Shown here: piece by piece, positions 50,673 to 60,843 of the stretch
Numbering within the stretch: position 1 is the stretch's first letter
How the letters are laid out: each line of letters starts with the position of its first letter
NCBI GenBank assembly: GCA_977006965.1
Contig: OZ345357.1
Coordinates: forward strand, 2,046,001 to 2,110,000
Reading direction: 5' to 3'
Length of the DNA stretch: 64,000 nt
From: Phymatolithon calcareum
Taxonomy: Eukaryota; Rhodophyta; Florideophyceae; Hapalidiales
Notes under the pieces: model-generated
What the model was told of the DNA's origin: nothing
The model's input: only the letters and a program-made list of their open reading frames with translations
The model's database searches: none
Position numbers and translations under genes: made by a program

Positions 50673-51693
50673 GGTCGGTCAATGGCGAAACAAGAAGGAT
50701 AAGAAAGACTCTGACAGCACAAGACTTAGGGGAGATCCTATAGAGCGACCACGTCGGGCGGCCACCCGCAAGTGTCAGCTCGTAATAACGGACAGACCCG
50801 ACAGTCGAAATAATCACAGGATGGGAGGCACCAAGAGATCGCCAAGTTGGGTCACTGACTCGCACGTGAGTATCGCGGTAGCCGTTTGACCTGACAGTGA
50901 TATGATAGTGTCTGTATTCGTGATTTGTGATATGCAACCCCCAGCCAGTAAGTTGGAAAATCCGATAGCTTAAATGACACCGCTCATCGCAGCGAGTAAA
51001 GGATCACATCTCAAGCAAGCCACAATTGGCTAGAGTGAGTGCCAACTACTTTGCCGACCCTGAGAGTGCAACAAGCAAGCTGAAATATCGCCATACGGTT
51101 CTTCATCGCTCTATTATCACAGAGGTGTAGCTAACGCATGCGGTAAAGCGTCGTTAGGAAGTCAAAAGGCAACAGAACTGGCACCCCGCACAGTGCATGG
51201 CCGTCTGTGCAGGTCTTTTTATTATACGTGGAGCACCCCTGAAGGGAACGGTTGTGTCTTCAAATGTCGTGGAGTTGAGTGCTGTAGTGGCGAGTGTGGG
51301 TTGCTGATTTTGTTTGGTCTTCGAAGAGATGTCGAAGAGCGTTGCAGTAGTGAGAGACGCATCACGTTATTGGTGCTATGTGGGGGGGGCAGCAGCTAGT
51401 GGCGTATAACGCTCCCTGAATACAGGGCGGTATCCTCGAACGCCACTGTCTATATTCTAGCACTCAAGGATGTGATAACACAGTTAGTCAGATATCATAG
51501 GTCCCGCTGATGAGAATCGCCAACGGATTACTGTAACCGTCCTACCTATAAGTCGGCAGATTTACATAAAGTGACATCATTTTTTACATTAAAATTTCGG
51601 ATATATTTTTGCAAATCTCTTGCTGTTACCAAGATTAATTTCGCTCGAAGTGTTCGCATTCGAAACCAAAACAGCTTTTTTCGCACATCCATC
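50673..51693. other. No recognisable gene
   Basis: Only short frames, with starts at GTG or no domain. A G-run (GGGGGGG near 51,382) is the only notable compositional feature. Confidence 0.5.
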
Positions 51694-51879
51694 ATGGGGA
51701 AGCGCATCATGAATCGCCGCGCGTACAAAGAGCCTGCCGCCGATTTGAGGCGATTGGTTGACGTTGCGCCGCGCCGCGCACTGCAGCGCGAGGCGCTCGC
51801 GAGAAGCCGCCAGGACCGAGTGATGAAAACCCGGTTGCGAGTCTCCGCCAAACGAGCACGAGATATGCGGTGGTGTTAG
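51694..51879 (+). CDS. Small basic ORF, 61 aa
   Basis: ATG at 51,694. The product is very Arg/Ala-rich (MGKRIMNRRAYKEPAADLRR and beyond, ending RARDMRWC), predicted to be helical and nucleic-acid-binding in character. The frame is open upstream. No family recognised. It ends 27 bp before the TIR transposon. Confidence 0.3.
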   Translation: MGKRIMNRRAYKEPAADLRRLVDVAPRRALQREALARSRQDRVMKTRLRVSAKRARDMRWC

Positions 51880-51905
51880 TCGGGCCTGGTAGGGAAGACT
51901 ACGAC

Positions 51906-53122
51906 TGAGGCCCAGTCTATACCGCAACAAATGTTCATGTTGGGGTTTTTTTTATCATAGCGAAATTGAATCTGCGAATGCCATTGGCTACAGCACAGCG
52001 TAGAAATGCTTGCATCCAACATGCCGACATCCGCCGAGCGAACAAATTCGACAACCTTTTTTTTCCGGGAAAGAGGTTAACTCTGTGTGTTTGTTGGTTT
52101 TTTCATACTCTCGATCGGTCATTGGCTCCAGATGACCACTTTCCGCGGGAATAGCCCTATCGAACCCCCTCCGACGATTCACCAAAAACTAATACACTAC
52201 AGTACGGGACACTGCACTGCTACCGACATCAACGTTTCGTCGAAGGCAACAGTGGTCGCCAATGTCGGCCTTCGAGGGGCTATATCTAAGACGGCCAAGG
52301 CCGCATGTGCATTCGTAATTGTTGCTGCATCGATCATTCTCTCAGAAGAAGCCTCGCGCTCCTCTGTTCCGCGCAGCAATGCTCGAATTCGTTCATCATC
52401 AAAGATACGAGGCAGCAGCGGTCGCACTGCAAGAAGTGATCGCCGGTCAAGCGAAGTAGATAGAGAGGCCCCTGCTTGACTTTCGTTCTGCCCTGTCGGA
52501 GAGGCCGACTGCACTATGTCTGCAACTTGCACGCCTGCAAGAGATGCATTTTGTAGATTGGAGCCCGCCCTCGCTACCGTGTTGAATGTCGGGCGCGGCA
52601 AGAGTGCTGCAAGTGCACCAACTCTCGCGGATGTTGCTGTACTCTCAGTACTTTCGGAAATACCGACAGGAGGAACACCGCTTTGAGAAGGCTCCATAAG
52701 TCTTGAGTGCTCCAAGGCGATCAAAGGTTCGATAGCCAAAACCAACGAGAACGCAACTTGCTCAGCCTTCGATGATCAGCCACTAATGACCAAACAAAGG
52801 GATTGGACGGAAGCCCAAACTCTTTGCCTGCAGTAGGAGTGGTCCTTCGGAGAAAGGAGAGCCTTAGGAACGGATGATGCCCTTTCAGAGGATTGCTTTT
52901 CGGTGTAAACGAAATGTCATCGGTTGTGGTATTACCCCAGTACGACCAAATCCCTCATCAAGCTTTCTGCTTATCGAAAAGGGCGGGAATGGTGAACTCG
53001 TTTGGCGAACAAAGTGCCGGTTTCGGTATAGACCGCCGCAGCAAATTTGTTGCTATGATAAAAATCCTATGATAAGCCAACATGAACATGAACAAATTTG
53101 TTGCGGTATAGACTGGGCCTGA
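51906..53122. mobile_element. TIR DNA transposon, PIF/Harbinger-like, non-autonomous
   Basis: TGA target duplications (51,906-51,908 and 53,120-53,122) flank a 1,211-bp element (51,909-53,119) whose ends are inverted repeats beginning GGCCCAGTCTATACCGCAAC. Homology between the ends continues ~60 bp in, with small indels, through CATGTTGG and TTTATCATAG. A 3-bp T.A target and GGCCC-type ends fit PIF/Harbinger. No DDE transposase is visible, so it would need one in trans. Confidence 0.75.
52197..52697 (-). CDS. ORF inside the TIR transposon, 166 aa
   Basis: ATG at 52,697 (MEPSQSGVPPVGISESTEST); an upstream extension starts only at TTG. The product is Ala/Ser/Thr/Leu-rich, with RRSLLAVRPLLPRIFDDERI in the middle and no transposase or Myb-like motif. 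It may be a captured host fragment or a chance frame. Confidence 0.3.
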   Translation of the reverse strand: MEPSQSGVPPVGISESTESTATSARVGALAALLPRPTFNTVARAGSNLQNASLAGVQVADIVQSASPTGQNESQAGASLSTSLDRRSLLAVRPLLPRIFDDERIRALLRGTEEREASSERMIDAATITNAHAALAVLDIAPRRPTLATTVAFDETLMSVAVQCPVL

Positions 53123-53778
53123 TGCTCCCAACGGGAGCTGAGAACCTGATGTGTACTTATGTGTCCTTTATTTGAATTAAAAATTTTGTGCCACGCGCCG
53201 TTGCCAACATTAGGACATTCTCTCGCTTTTTCGGCCAAAAACGAAGGTGCCCTGTGTCCCCCCTAATTGCTTGTTTTTAAGGCAATCAGCACCGACTTCG
53301 TCTCTAGGTGACACTTGTCGTGGTGGCCTACTGCTTCACCTGAACAGTTTTTAAAATGGTGGAAGGAAAGTAATTTTTTAATTAAAAAATCGCATTGCAC
53401 AGCAAAATCTGCCGACTTATGGGTAGGACGGTTACTGTGTGCCTGTCTCAAATAAATTGCCACCAACCTGATCCTCCTTCGTCGCATATACAGTACATTG
53501 TACCCGGATGATGATCATCCGGGTACAGCTGTATCAAAAACATTCTTTTAAAATAAAGAAGATTTTAATGTGAAGAGCCGGGGAAGGTGTTCCTCTGAGA
53601 CGTGTCCGTCTCTCCAACGCTTGACCTGATACAGTAAGATCTACTGACCTCTGACCACCACTACAATTTGGTACTCTTCAACGAGCTCCAATACAACAGT
53701 GCTTCATCTAGTACCATTTTCCGCCGTGCGACCGACGACCTCCGTTCTTCTAGCATTGCGGTTTTGCAAAAATTCAAA
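53123..53778. promoter_or_regulatory. Upstream region of the SLR gene
   Basis: Contains the promoter-like TATACAGTACATTG at 53,487-53,500. Immediately after it is a 29-nt perfect hairpin (53,499-53,527: 14-nt arms TGTACCCGGATGAT, loop G). The reading frame is open from 53,668 but without an ATG before 53,779. Confidence 0.5.
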
Positions 53779-56700
53779 ATGTCTTGTGAACTACCGTGCC
53801 ATCCGGGCATCGTCTACACCGTCTACGCCGCCGCTTTCGTCCCGCTCGCATTCATTTACGGCATGGACTTCATCACTGACAGGTGGAGGCCGATTCGTAA
53901 GACCTGGCAGAACGGCATGACTCAGCTGTGCATCTCACTGCCCTGCCTTGCGTATGTCATGTACTACATTGCTCTCCAAATCGGCGGCGGGGACCACAAG
54001 GAGGCAGCTTCCGCTATCACAGTGGCAGTATTCAACGCGTACCACGTCTTTCGAACGGTTTGGGGTCTGTTGCAGCTTTCTGAATTCCGAAACTGGAATG
54101 TGCATGCCTTAAACTGTCTTATCAATCTCCGGTACAAGGCATCGGATCACCCGCCGTCCAGGTTTTCTTTGTTCACCACCAATTTGTCGTCAAGAGTTCG
54201 TGATTTCTGCTTTTTCTGGACAAGAGGAACCAATGCTCTTGATGATGAGCTGGGAACATCCGACAAGTCTCTGGACACATCCGGCAGTTCGCTGGAAGAT
54301 GTTGAGAGAACAGTGGACAATGAAATGTTTGTCAACAGCTCACTCATTGACAATGAGATCGCTGGTCATGACCTCCCAATGTGCCCCGTTTTGCATTCCC
54401 GCGTTGAGTACAGTGACCAGGAACGACACGGTCGCTTCGCACGATTTGTTGCGTCGCATTTGAGATCTACGCTACCGGAAGAATGCGCCGTCCGTTGGCT
54501 AGTGTCATTCCTCGCAAAGTTTGGAAGTCGATGGCTTGCAGACACTAAACATTTGTCTGACGCCACATGTGATGGCTTCCGCAGCGAAGAGCTGTGGAGT
54601 AAATCTCGAGATCTTGCAGTTGTGGCAATGATGCACACAACGAACGGGATGGTGACTGAGACCGGATCAACAGAAAATTTTGTTTCTCTGTTTTCTCCGT
54701 TTCACGAGTTTTGCATTGCCCCCAACAGCTGCGTTGACTCCCGAGTTGACGTCAGTGAAATACACTCGCTTCCTTTTCAAATGAATGGGTACGAGAACAC
54801 GGACTCTGACGACGACTCTGACGACGACTCTGACGAGAACTCTGACGAGAACTCTGACGACGACTCTGACGACGACTCTGACGAGAACTCTGACGAGAAC
54901 TCTGACGAGGACATCGTGTTTGACTTTGACCGTCAAGAAGCAACGATTAAAGACGCTGTAAGAGATGACTGGCATAAAGCGTCTCTGAACAAGTTGGATG
55001 ATGAAGAGAGAACGGCGGTCGAGAACATGTCTGCTGCGCAGCTAGCTTGTTTCGCCAAACTTATGCATCAGGACCAAATGTTCTGCAAGATTCCTGACGT
55101 GATTCTTCCGGATGTGAAGTATAGCGAGGACTTGCTGCTCCGCACCTTCACTTACCAGTTAGGCGGGGATTATGAGCAAAATAATGATGAAATCCTCAAG
55201 AGACTTCCCTTTGCCCTGTCCGGCCTTCAATGTCAAGTCTGGTCGCCGAATAATGGAGTGTTTCAAGAGAGCATTCATATGGATAACTACGTTTCTCTGG
55301 AGTGTGGTGACAGAAGTGATTCTTCTTTTGAGACCTTACAACTCACGACTGAAGAAGATGGACAGCGTTCCGCTTTTCAACAGCAGGTCAACCTCGAAAC
55401 TGCCCGACTTCAGGCAAATAGCATGACTCCTGGCGGAATGAAAACAAGTCGCTTCATCGGGTGTGTCACTGAAATTGTGCGGAGTGCGCTTGCAGAATGG
55501 GTCGAAAAGTATGGCAACGATACCACCGGCTGGTCGCCACGTATTTCTACTATGGGATTGAGCTTTCCGTGCAGTGCACAGCTCTGCTCCACATTTCAGG
55601 AAATCAAGAAAAATAATACCCGTGCTCATAGGTGGAATATGAGACTGGTTTGGGAAATGCAATCATTCTTGGGGTGGAAAGTTGGAAAAGAGGTCGAAGA
55701 GATTGAAGGGAATGACACAGACCTGCGAAGGTCAGAAGCACTCGTGATGCTGTTTATTCTTGGTTTTCCATCAGTACGAATCGAACGCAATGATTGCGGA
55801 GAGTGTGAAAGTACAGCCACGGAGAGCAATGACACTGTGATCACTCTCGAGAATGATGGGGTACTGAAATTTACAGTGGCACCGATTGGCGGTCCTCAAA
55901 AAATTGTGATTACAGTTGAAGTGAACGTTGAGGCCAGATGGGTCTTTTTGCGCACGGAATTGGAAGATCTTGAATTTGACTGGCAAGGTTGGAAAGACAC
56001 ATTCATGAGCAGCATGTGTGCACAGAAAAGATGGAGACTAAGTCGCGGGATCTCGAAGCATGAAACACTCCGCGAAGAAGGGAATCGATCTCAACTTTCC
56101 GAACCTATTGAGAAGATTGCAGGCACGGCATATATTAACGAAGAATATAATTCTTGGGCTGGTTGGCCCCCATTCATGCCGGAGATTGCCCAATATGAGT
56201 TCAAGGAAGAACTATCTATATATATTTTTGATATTGAGCGTTTGAATTCTGCACTGGATGCCCACTATCATAGTCAGTCGAGAGAAGAGCTCGGACCTGT
56301 GTACGAGGATGGAAGGGTCGCGCTTGAAGGTGGTCGCAAGAACGACGCGATGATTGTTTTTGGGCGTTGCATAGCAGAACAAGGAGACAGACGCGCTTTG
56401 CAAGATTTCGCCGATATTCTTCTGAAACAGAATCCTGTGAACAGTGATGATGCACGCCGATTGCGGATGCGCATGTACTCATGGTACAAGATATTGATTA
56501 ATCGAAGACCAAGAGAGTTGGCCCAAGACGTTTCCAATGAAATGGATCTTCAGCTACTGGCAGACGAGTGTGGTCGTTTGTTGGAATCGACGGAAGACGA
56601 TGATTATGATTTGCTGAAAGCCATTTCGTTGTTTCATGTGAACGGGCCAGAGAATGCTGTGTCGGAGGCAGCCGTTTGTACAATGGAATCTATTCTTGTG

Positions 56701-57705
56701 AAAGAGAATATGCTATATGACCCTGAAATTGCACTCCATCTCGCTATCGCGTATCAAAGTCTATACGTGGAGTCGCGTGACTTGTTACAAAGGCAGCTCG
56801 CAGTACATGCTATTGTGCGAGCGGGCATTGTTTGTTCACATCGCTTTGGTGCTCCACTCGGGATGTTACTCGAAAAAGGATTTTACACTTTTCGGAACAA
56901 GAAGCATATCTCCAAGTTGATCTCGTCCTGTTCGGCATCTTTTTATTGTGGTGATGGGAAACGGTTGCAAGAACTATTTGAAAGGCTGTTCCTCATTCCT
57001 GAAACTCCAGACGGACACATAGATGAAACTCGGCTCTCATTTGGAATTGGAATTCATCCAAAAGACGCTATCAGAGTTTACAAGAAGATGCTGAAGACGT
57101 TGAAAGTACGTATGTATGCATATAAAGGTGCGTATGCATATAATCGTCTCGGATTGATATATCACCAGGGAGGACCAGATGTTCCTATCAACAGTTCGGA
57201 TGCGAAAAACAGCTACTCGAATGCAATAAGACGTAAGTCAATAGAAGCTCGTTGTAACATGGGGGTTCTTCAAAATGGAAACCAGGCCGAGGGCGATAAC
57301 ATTTCGTCGCTGCGAAAGGCTGTCGCGACCGGGAACAGTACAGCAATGAACAACCTGGGAGTGGCGTACGATCTCGGAAACGGAGTCGAGCGGATTGCTG
57401 TGGAAGCCAAGAAGCTTTACGAGCAAGCCATTGAAAAAGACCAAAATCCGATTGCTATTTTTAATCTCGCCCTCATGTACAAGTTCGGCGATTCTGAGTT
57501 TCGAAGTGAAGAGAAAAGTGCCGATCTGATGGACCAATTATACAGTCCAGACATCGACACGTCAGGGATGTTCGTTTTGATGCAGGAAATTTCGAAGTTC
57601 TCAAATGCGGCGATCATGGAGGCACGAAACACTGATAGTTGGAAGGTGAAGCTGGAAGAAATAGACGACTGTTTGGCATATGTGAAAGTGAAAGACGGAG
57701 AGTGA
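53779..57705 (+). CDS. Membrane-anchored Sel1-like repeat protein, 1308 aa
   Basis: First in-frame ATG at 53,779 (MSCELPCHPGIVYTVYAAAF). Three hydrophobic helices near the N-terminus (about residues 9-31, 47-69 and 77-101) make it a polytopic membrane protein with a long soluble C-terminal part. Residues ~342-378 are a pure Asp/Ser/Glu/Asn repeat encoded by a 12-bp minisatellite. The central 700 residues match no family I recognise. The C-terminus (~1,100-1,270) has Sel1-type repeats: AYNRLGLIYHQGGPDVPINS, then STAMNNLGVAYDLGNGVERI with KLYEQAIEKDQNPIAIFNLA. Sel1 repeats are alpha/alpha solenoids that assemble protein complexes, often at membranes (as in ER quality control), but this is not SEL1L/Hrd3 by layout. 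Single exon, apparently intact. The degraded SLR pieces at 0-19 kb are relatives. Confidence 0.9.
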   Translation: MSCELPCHPGIVYTVYAAAFVPLAFIYGMDFITDRWRPIRKTWQNGMTQLCISLPCLAYVMYYIALQIGGGDHKEAASAITVAVFNAYHVFRTVWGLLQLSEFRNWNVHALNCLINLRYKASDHPPSRFSLFTTNLSSRVRDFCFFWTRGTNALDDELGTSDKSLDTSGSSLEDVERTVDNEMFVNSSLIDNEIAGHDLPMCPVLHSRVEYSDQERHGRFARFVASHLRSTLPEECAVRWLVSFLAKFGSRWLADTKHLSDATCDGFRSEELWSKSRDLAVVAMMHTTNGMVTETGSTENFVSLFSPFHEFCIAPNSCVDSRVDVSEIHSLPFQMNGYENTDSDDDSDDDSDENSDENSDDDSDDDSDENSDENSDEDIVFDFDRQEATIKDAVRDDWHKASLNKLDDEERTAVENMSAAQLACFAKLMHQDQMFCKIPDVILPDVKYSEDLLLRTFTYQLGGDYEQNNDEILKRLPFALSGLQCQVWSPNNGVFQESIHMDNYVSLECGDRSDSSFETLQLTTEEDGQRSAFQQQVNLETARLQANSMTPGGMKTSRFIGCVTEIVRSALAEWVEKYGNDTTGWSPRISTMGLSFPCSAQLCSTFQEIKKNNTRAHRWNMRLVWEMQSFLGWKVGKEVEEIEGNDTDLRRSEALVMLFILGFPSVRIERNDCGECESTATESNDTVITLENDGVLKFTVAPIGGPQKIVITVEVNVEARWVFLRTELEDLEFDWQGWKDTFMSSMCAQKRWRLSRGISKHETLREEGNRSQLSEPIEKIAGTAYINEEYNSWAGWPPFMPEIAQYEFKEELSIYIFDIERLNSALDAHYHSQSREELGPVYEDGRVALEGGRKNDAMIVFGRCIAEQGDRRALQDFADILLKQNPVNSDDARRLRMRMYSWYKILINRRPRELAQDVSNEMDLQLLADECGRLLESTEDDDYDLLKAISLFHVNGPENAVSEAAVCTMESILVKENMLYDPEIALHLAIAYQSLYVESRDLLQRQLAVHAIVRAGIVCSHRFGAPLGMLLEKGFYTFRNKKHISKLISSCSASFYCGDGKRLQELFERLFLIPETPDGHIDETRLSFGIGIHPKDAIRVYKKMLKTLKVRMYAYKGAYAYNRLGLIYHQGGPDVPINSSDAKNSYSNAIRRKSIEARCNMGVLQNGNQAEGDNISSLRKAVATGNSTAMNNLGVAYDLGNGVERIAVEAKKLYEQAIEKDQNPIAIFNLALMYKFGDSEFRSEEKSADLMDQLYSPDIDTSGMFVLMQEISKFSNAAIMEARNTDSWKVKLEEIDDCLAYVKVKDGE
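54802..54912 (+). repeat. 12-bp coding minisatellite
   Basis: Nine tandem 12-bp units of the form GACTCTGACGAC / GAGAACTCTGAC, encoding DSDD, DSDE and NSDE blocks. They are organised in a higher-order pattern (DD-DD-DE-NE-ND-DD-DE-NE-NE). In frame; likely length-variable. Confidence 0.9.
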
Positions 57706-57765
57706 AATGTGAAGATGTCCTTCGGAGACGAGGAACTACTAGAACGAAATTTGAAATTGTCTAGC

Positions 57766-57779
57766 TATACAGTACATTG
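57766..57779 (+). promoter_or_regulatory. Promoter-like motif TATACAGTACATTG
   Basis: Identical over 14 bases to the motif at 53,487-53,500. It lies 61 bp after the SLR stop and 115 bp before the ATG of the BTB gene, on the coding strand of both. Confidence 0.5.
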
Positions 57780-57893
57780 GAGAAAATAAAACTTGATTGG
57801 TGAATTCATCACATTTGTCTTCGAGATTGTTGTCAAACGGGGAGAAGTTGAATAGGGCGAAGAGAAAATCTTGGATTTAGTAAATGTGAGCAC

Positions 57894-58907
57894 ATGCTCT
57901 TCGGGACTAAACTGTCGTGGTCTGGTGAGCAAACAGGATATACGCGTTGCGCTGCATTTGGTTCATATAACTTGCAATTTTTGGCTCTGCTGATTTTAAA
58001 TTCACGCACCCTCGCCCTCCTCTGGGCGCAGCGTCTCGACGCCTCCGTGCGCACCCTCTGCGATGTAAGTCTCTCGTCCAATCTCTTCGCCCACTCCTTC
58101 GTCCTCGCGTCCGCCTCGCCCGTCCTCACAAAATCCTTCGCCTCCCGCACCTCCTCCCCGCTCCTCTCCAACGCGTCCTCGCACGTACAGCACGCCGTTC
58201 TCGCCCTCGCCTACGGCGTGCAGTCCCCCATGCGCGTCTTGCATCTCGCCGACCTTCTCGAGCTTGCCTCCCTCTGCTCCGTCCTGGCAATGCCGCGCGC
58301 GGTCGCGCATATCGACCGCGCACTCGCCGCGTCCGTCGGCCCCGATATGGCGCTCGCGGGGCTGCGCGCTGCGGCACCGCTGCAACTGCGACGCGCGACG
58401 GATGCGTGTCGCGCGTTCGTGAAGCGCCGGCTGGTCGAGGTTGCCGACGGGGTGGAATGGAATCGGCTTTCTGTTGAGCGGGTGGCGGAGATGCTGCGCG
58501 TGCAGGATCTCATGCCGAGGAATGAGGAGGGGGTGTTTCGCGCGTTGGAGAAGTGGCTGGCGGTTGATTTGGAGGGAAGAAGGATGGAGGTTGGGGCGGT
58601 GTTGAGATTGGTGAGGTTTCCGGCTATGAGTGATAGGGCGGTTGTGCGTGTGTCGAGGTCGGCGTATTTTGCGGGGTTTGATGATTTTTATCAGTTGTTG
58701 TTGGAGGCATTTATTCGAAGGGCGGATGTGAGACTTTTGCATGTGCCGAGGATTGAACGCGGGGAGGCTGTTGGGGGGAAGGGGATGGTGTGGAGGAAGG
58801 AGGCGATTACGGATTGTGGATTGGGGGAATTGACGGAGGGGGAGGTGATGAATGTGAGGAATCAACGGGCGGTGCTTTTTGAGGGATTGTTTCCGCTAAG
58901 ATGGTAG
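57894..58907 (+). CDS. BTB/POZ-BACK domain protein, 337 aa as read
   Basis: ATG at 57,894. BTB domain from about residue 50: RTLCDVSLSSNLFAHSFVLA, SASPVLTKSF, then HAVLALAYGV and ADLLELASLCSVLAMPRAV. BACK-type helices follow (CRAFVKRRLVEVADGVEWNR, LSVERVAEMLRVQDL, GVFRALEKWLAVDLEGRR). BTB-BACK proteins are usually CUL3 ubiquitin-ligase substrate adaptors. The first ~45 residues do not look like BTB; GTGAGC near 57,924 and TCTGGGCGCAG at ~58,031 could bound a first intron, so the true N-terminus is uncertain. A MATH-like region follows at once in shifted frames, suggesting the gene was BTB-BACK-MATH. GC content drops along the gene. Confidence 0.8.
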   Translation: MLFGTKLSWSGEQTGYTRCAAFGSYNLQFLALLILNSRTLALLWAQRLDASVRTLCDVSLSSNLFAHSFVLASASPVLTKSFASRTSSPLLSNASSHVQHAVLALAYGVQSPMRVLHLADLLELASLCSVLAMPRAVAHIDRALAASVGPDMALAGLRAAAPLQLRRATDACRAFVKRRLVEVADGVEWNRLSVERVAEMLRVQDLMPRNEEGVFRALEKWLAVDLEGRRMEVGAVLRLVRFPAMSDRAVVRVSRSAYFAGFDDFYQLLLEAFIRRADVRLLHVPRIERGEAVGGKGMVWRKEAITDCGLGELTEGEVMNVRNQRAVLFEGLFPLRW

Positions 58908-59783
58908 AAGAATTTGGGTTTCGAACGAGCAGTGCTTCGGCTATGCTGTTTACGATTGTTGTGCCCAACTGGTCGGTTTGTAGGAAGAGGGTGCGGTCGG
59001 AGTCAAGGTCGTTTGCTAATCATTGCTGGTTACTGTGGGTTGACCCTTTTGCGGCGGCGGCGGCTGCCACGCGGGTGAGACTGAGGAGGGAGCGTCGTAG
59101 CAGTTCCCGCGTCATACTGTGGCAGAGTCAAGTTCCACCGCTGCTCTGGAGAATGCTGCGGATTACATTTCGTTGTTTTTTGTGTTGAGAATCGGAAGAG
59201 GAACGGGCGTCGCCTGTGTCCATTCGTGTCGACTATACGCTGTTTGTTGCCTCGGCGGAGGAGCAGTATGGGATGGATAGGAAGGTATGCACGGGAAGGA
59301 AGTTCTCGGCGGATGGACAGGCAATGGGATTTCGACGACATACACGTCGTTCACGGATTTTGGAACGTTGTGTTTACAACGCGGAAAAAGATGAGATTGT
59401 TATCGGCGCTCATGTGATCATACCCGGTGCAGAGGGCAGTGGGGTTGAACGACCGGATGTGGAGGGGTTGGAACTGTCGAATATTGCAACAGATTCAAGT
59501 AAGCGGTCGTCGCACAGTACGGAACAATCGCCATTGTCACCGCCGAGACCGAGGTCCATTGAGTGGCAGAGAGATACGTTGCGCGATTTGCCGCCTAGCA
59601 CTGCTGAACCCTGTGTTGCAGACGGCGGCCGGACGCGATTTTCTCAGTGTGGAGGCAGAAATGCTGAGGGCGAATGAGGAAGAGGCGAGAAGAAACTTGG
59701 GGGCGCAGAGACCGGATGAAGCTTTCCTGCGTGGATCTAGCGCGGTGAGTGTGAAGGAGGTGGAGGGACAGGCGGGGAAATGA
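58901..59783 (+). pseudogene. MATH-domain region downstream of BTB-BACK, frames disrupted
   Basis: The frame at 58,901 reads FTIVVPNWSVCRKRVRSESR then WLLWVDPF, like the start of a MATH/TRAF domain. ENAADYISLFFVL follows in a second frame near 59,150, then VDYTLFVASAEEQYG and ILERCVYNAEKDEIVIGAHV back in the first frame, completing the domain. A third frame to 59,783 gives LQTAAGRDFLSVEAEMLRAN. At least three frame changes occur within 900 bp. Either several tiny introns are present or, more likely, the 3' half of a BTB-BACK-MATH gene is decaying. No clear GT-AG pairs explain all shifts. Confidence 0.5.
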
Positions 59784-60505
59784 GGGAGGATGATGTGCGG
59801 TGGACGGTGATTGCAATCGGCAGATATACTTTTGTATAGTAGTTTACGTTGATTTCGGCATTTTGTTGTGTTTCGTTTAACAACTAGCTGACTTTTACAT
59901 ATTTATGGCATGCAGAGGCACTGCACTTTTTATCTGTTACTATTTGTGCGCGGTGCAATTTGATCCTCGGTCATCATGATAAAACGAGTACCTCCATGGT
60001 GGTCTAAGCTCTGCTCTACAAGATTAACCTTTTTCATTTAGACTCGGGCGTGTCATGACCGAACGGAACCCAAATTGCTGCTCTAGCGTCGGAATGTTCT
60101 ACCTTTGAGGGCATATGAAACTTCTTGTGTTGTTGTTATGCCCCTTCCCCATGTCACTCGAACAGTGTTTTGTGGGCCGAAGGTTTTGAAGAGGTAATCA
60201 AACACAGCACCATTGGGGAGATTCCGGGGATGGCGTAATACATTAGATTAGCACTTGGCGCACGATGCGGCGCTCATCCGTTCGGAGGATATTTGCATGC
60301 CAGTTCCAGTCTTGCGGGATCAGCACAACATCCGCGAGTGTCAGAGATTCCGAAGAGGTGCTTGCATATGCTAATCGTCTTGTGCCACAAAACATCACAG
60401 TTGTACACAACAACACAGGCAACTGGCGGTTCAGTACGCCTTTGGAAGATTTCCCAAAGTGTCTACCAAACTGATGGCAGATAGATTCGGAAACAAAGTC
60501 AGAGG
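59784..60505. other. No recognisable gene
   Basis: Spacer without supported coding sequence. GTTGTACACAACA at 60,400-60,412 recurs at 61,188-61,200 and may be a target-site duplication around the retro-fragments between. Confidence 0.5.
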
Positions 60506-60843
60506 GATATGTGTTGATTTATTTTAAAAGCTCCCAAGGCCTCTCTTCAAGAGTAACAGGGCCGCTTTCGCACGATTTTCTAAGCTAACGTAGTTTGATG
60601 ATTCAGTATATCCTTGATTCGTATTTCTCTCCCAACAAGTGCTCTAGTGATTCGCTTACATTCATATTCCATTTCAGGACTAATCTTGGATGAAGATAAA
60701 ATGCGGTGGAGCGCGACCAGCTCAATCGCGGCTGTGACACCAAAGTATGCACCTAGTACTGATTTTCTCCAAAGAGGTGCTCTATTGAATATCAGCCGTA
60801 GGCATCGCAAACGTGTAGACCTTTCTCTTACGCAGAGAACCAC
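60506..60843 (-). mobile_element. 3' fragment of retrotransposon family 2
   Basis: The minus strand encodes VRERSTRLRCLRLIFNRAPL, WRKSVLGAYFGVTAAIELVA, then LHRILSSSKISPE. This is nearly identical to the C-terminus of the element at 61.7-64 kb, followed by the same 3' UTR to GAGCTTTTAAAATAAATCAA. It is an inverted partial copy lying 3 kb from its sister. Confidence 0.85.

Noticed and set aside
53668-53778. 37-codon extension of the SLR protein
   Set aside because: Starts at TTG; the first ATG at 53,779 is followed directly by the first TM segment.
54667-54975. Val/Arg repeat ORF on the minus strand
   Set aside because: Antisense reading of the 12-bp coding minisatellite.
58002-58865. 287-codon minus-strand frame rich in His/Pro/Arg
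   Set aside because: Exact antisense of the BTB-BACK gene, whose conserved domains fix the coding strand.
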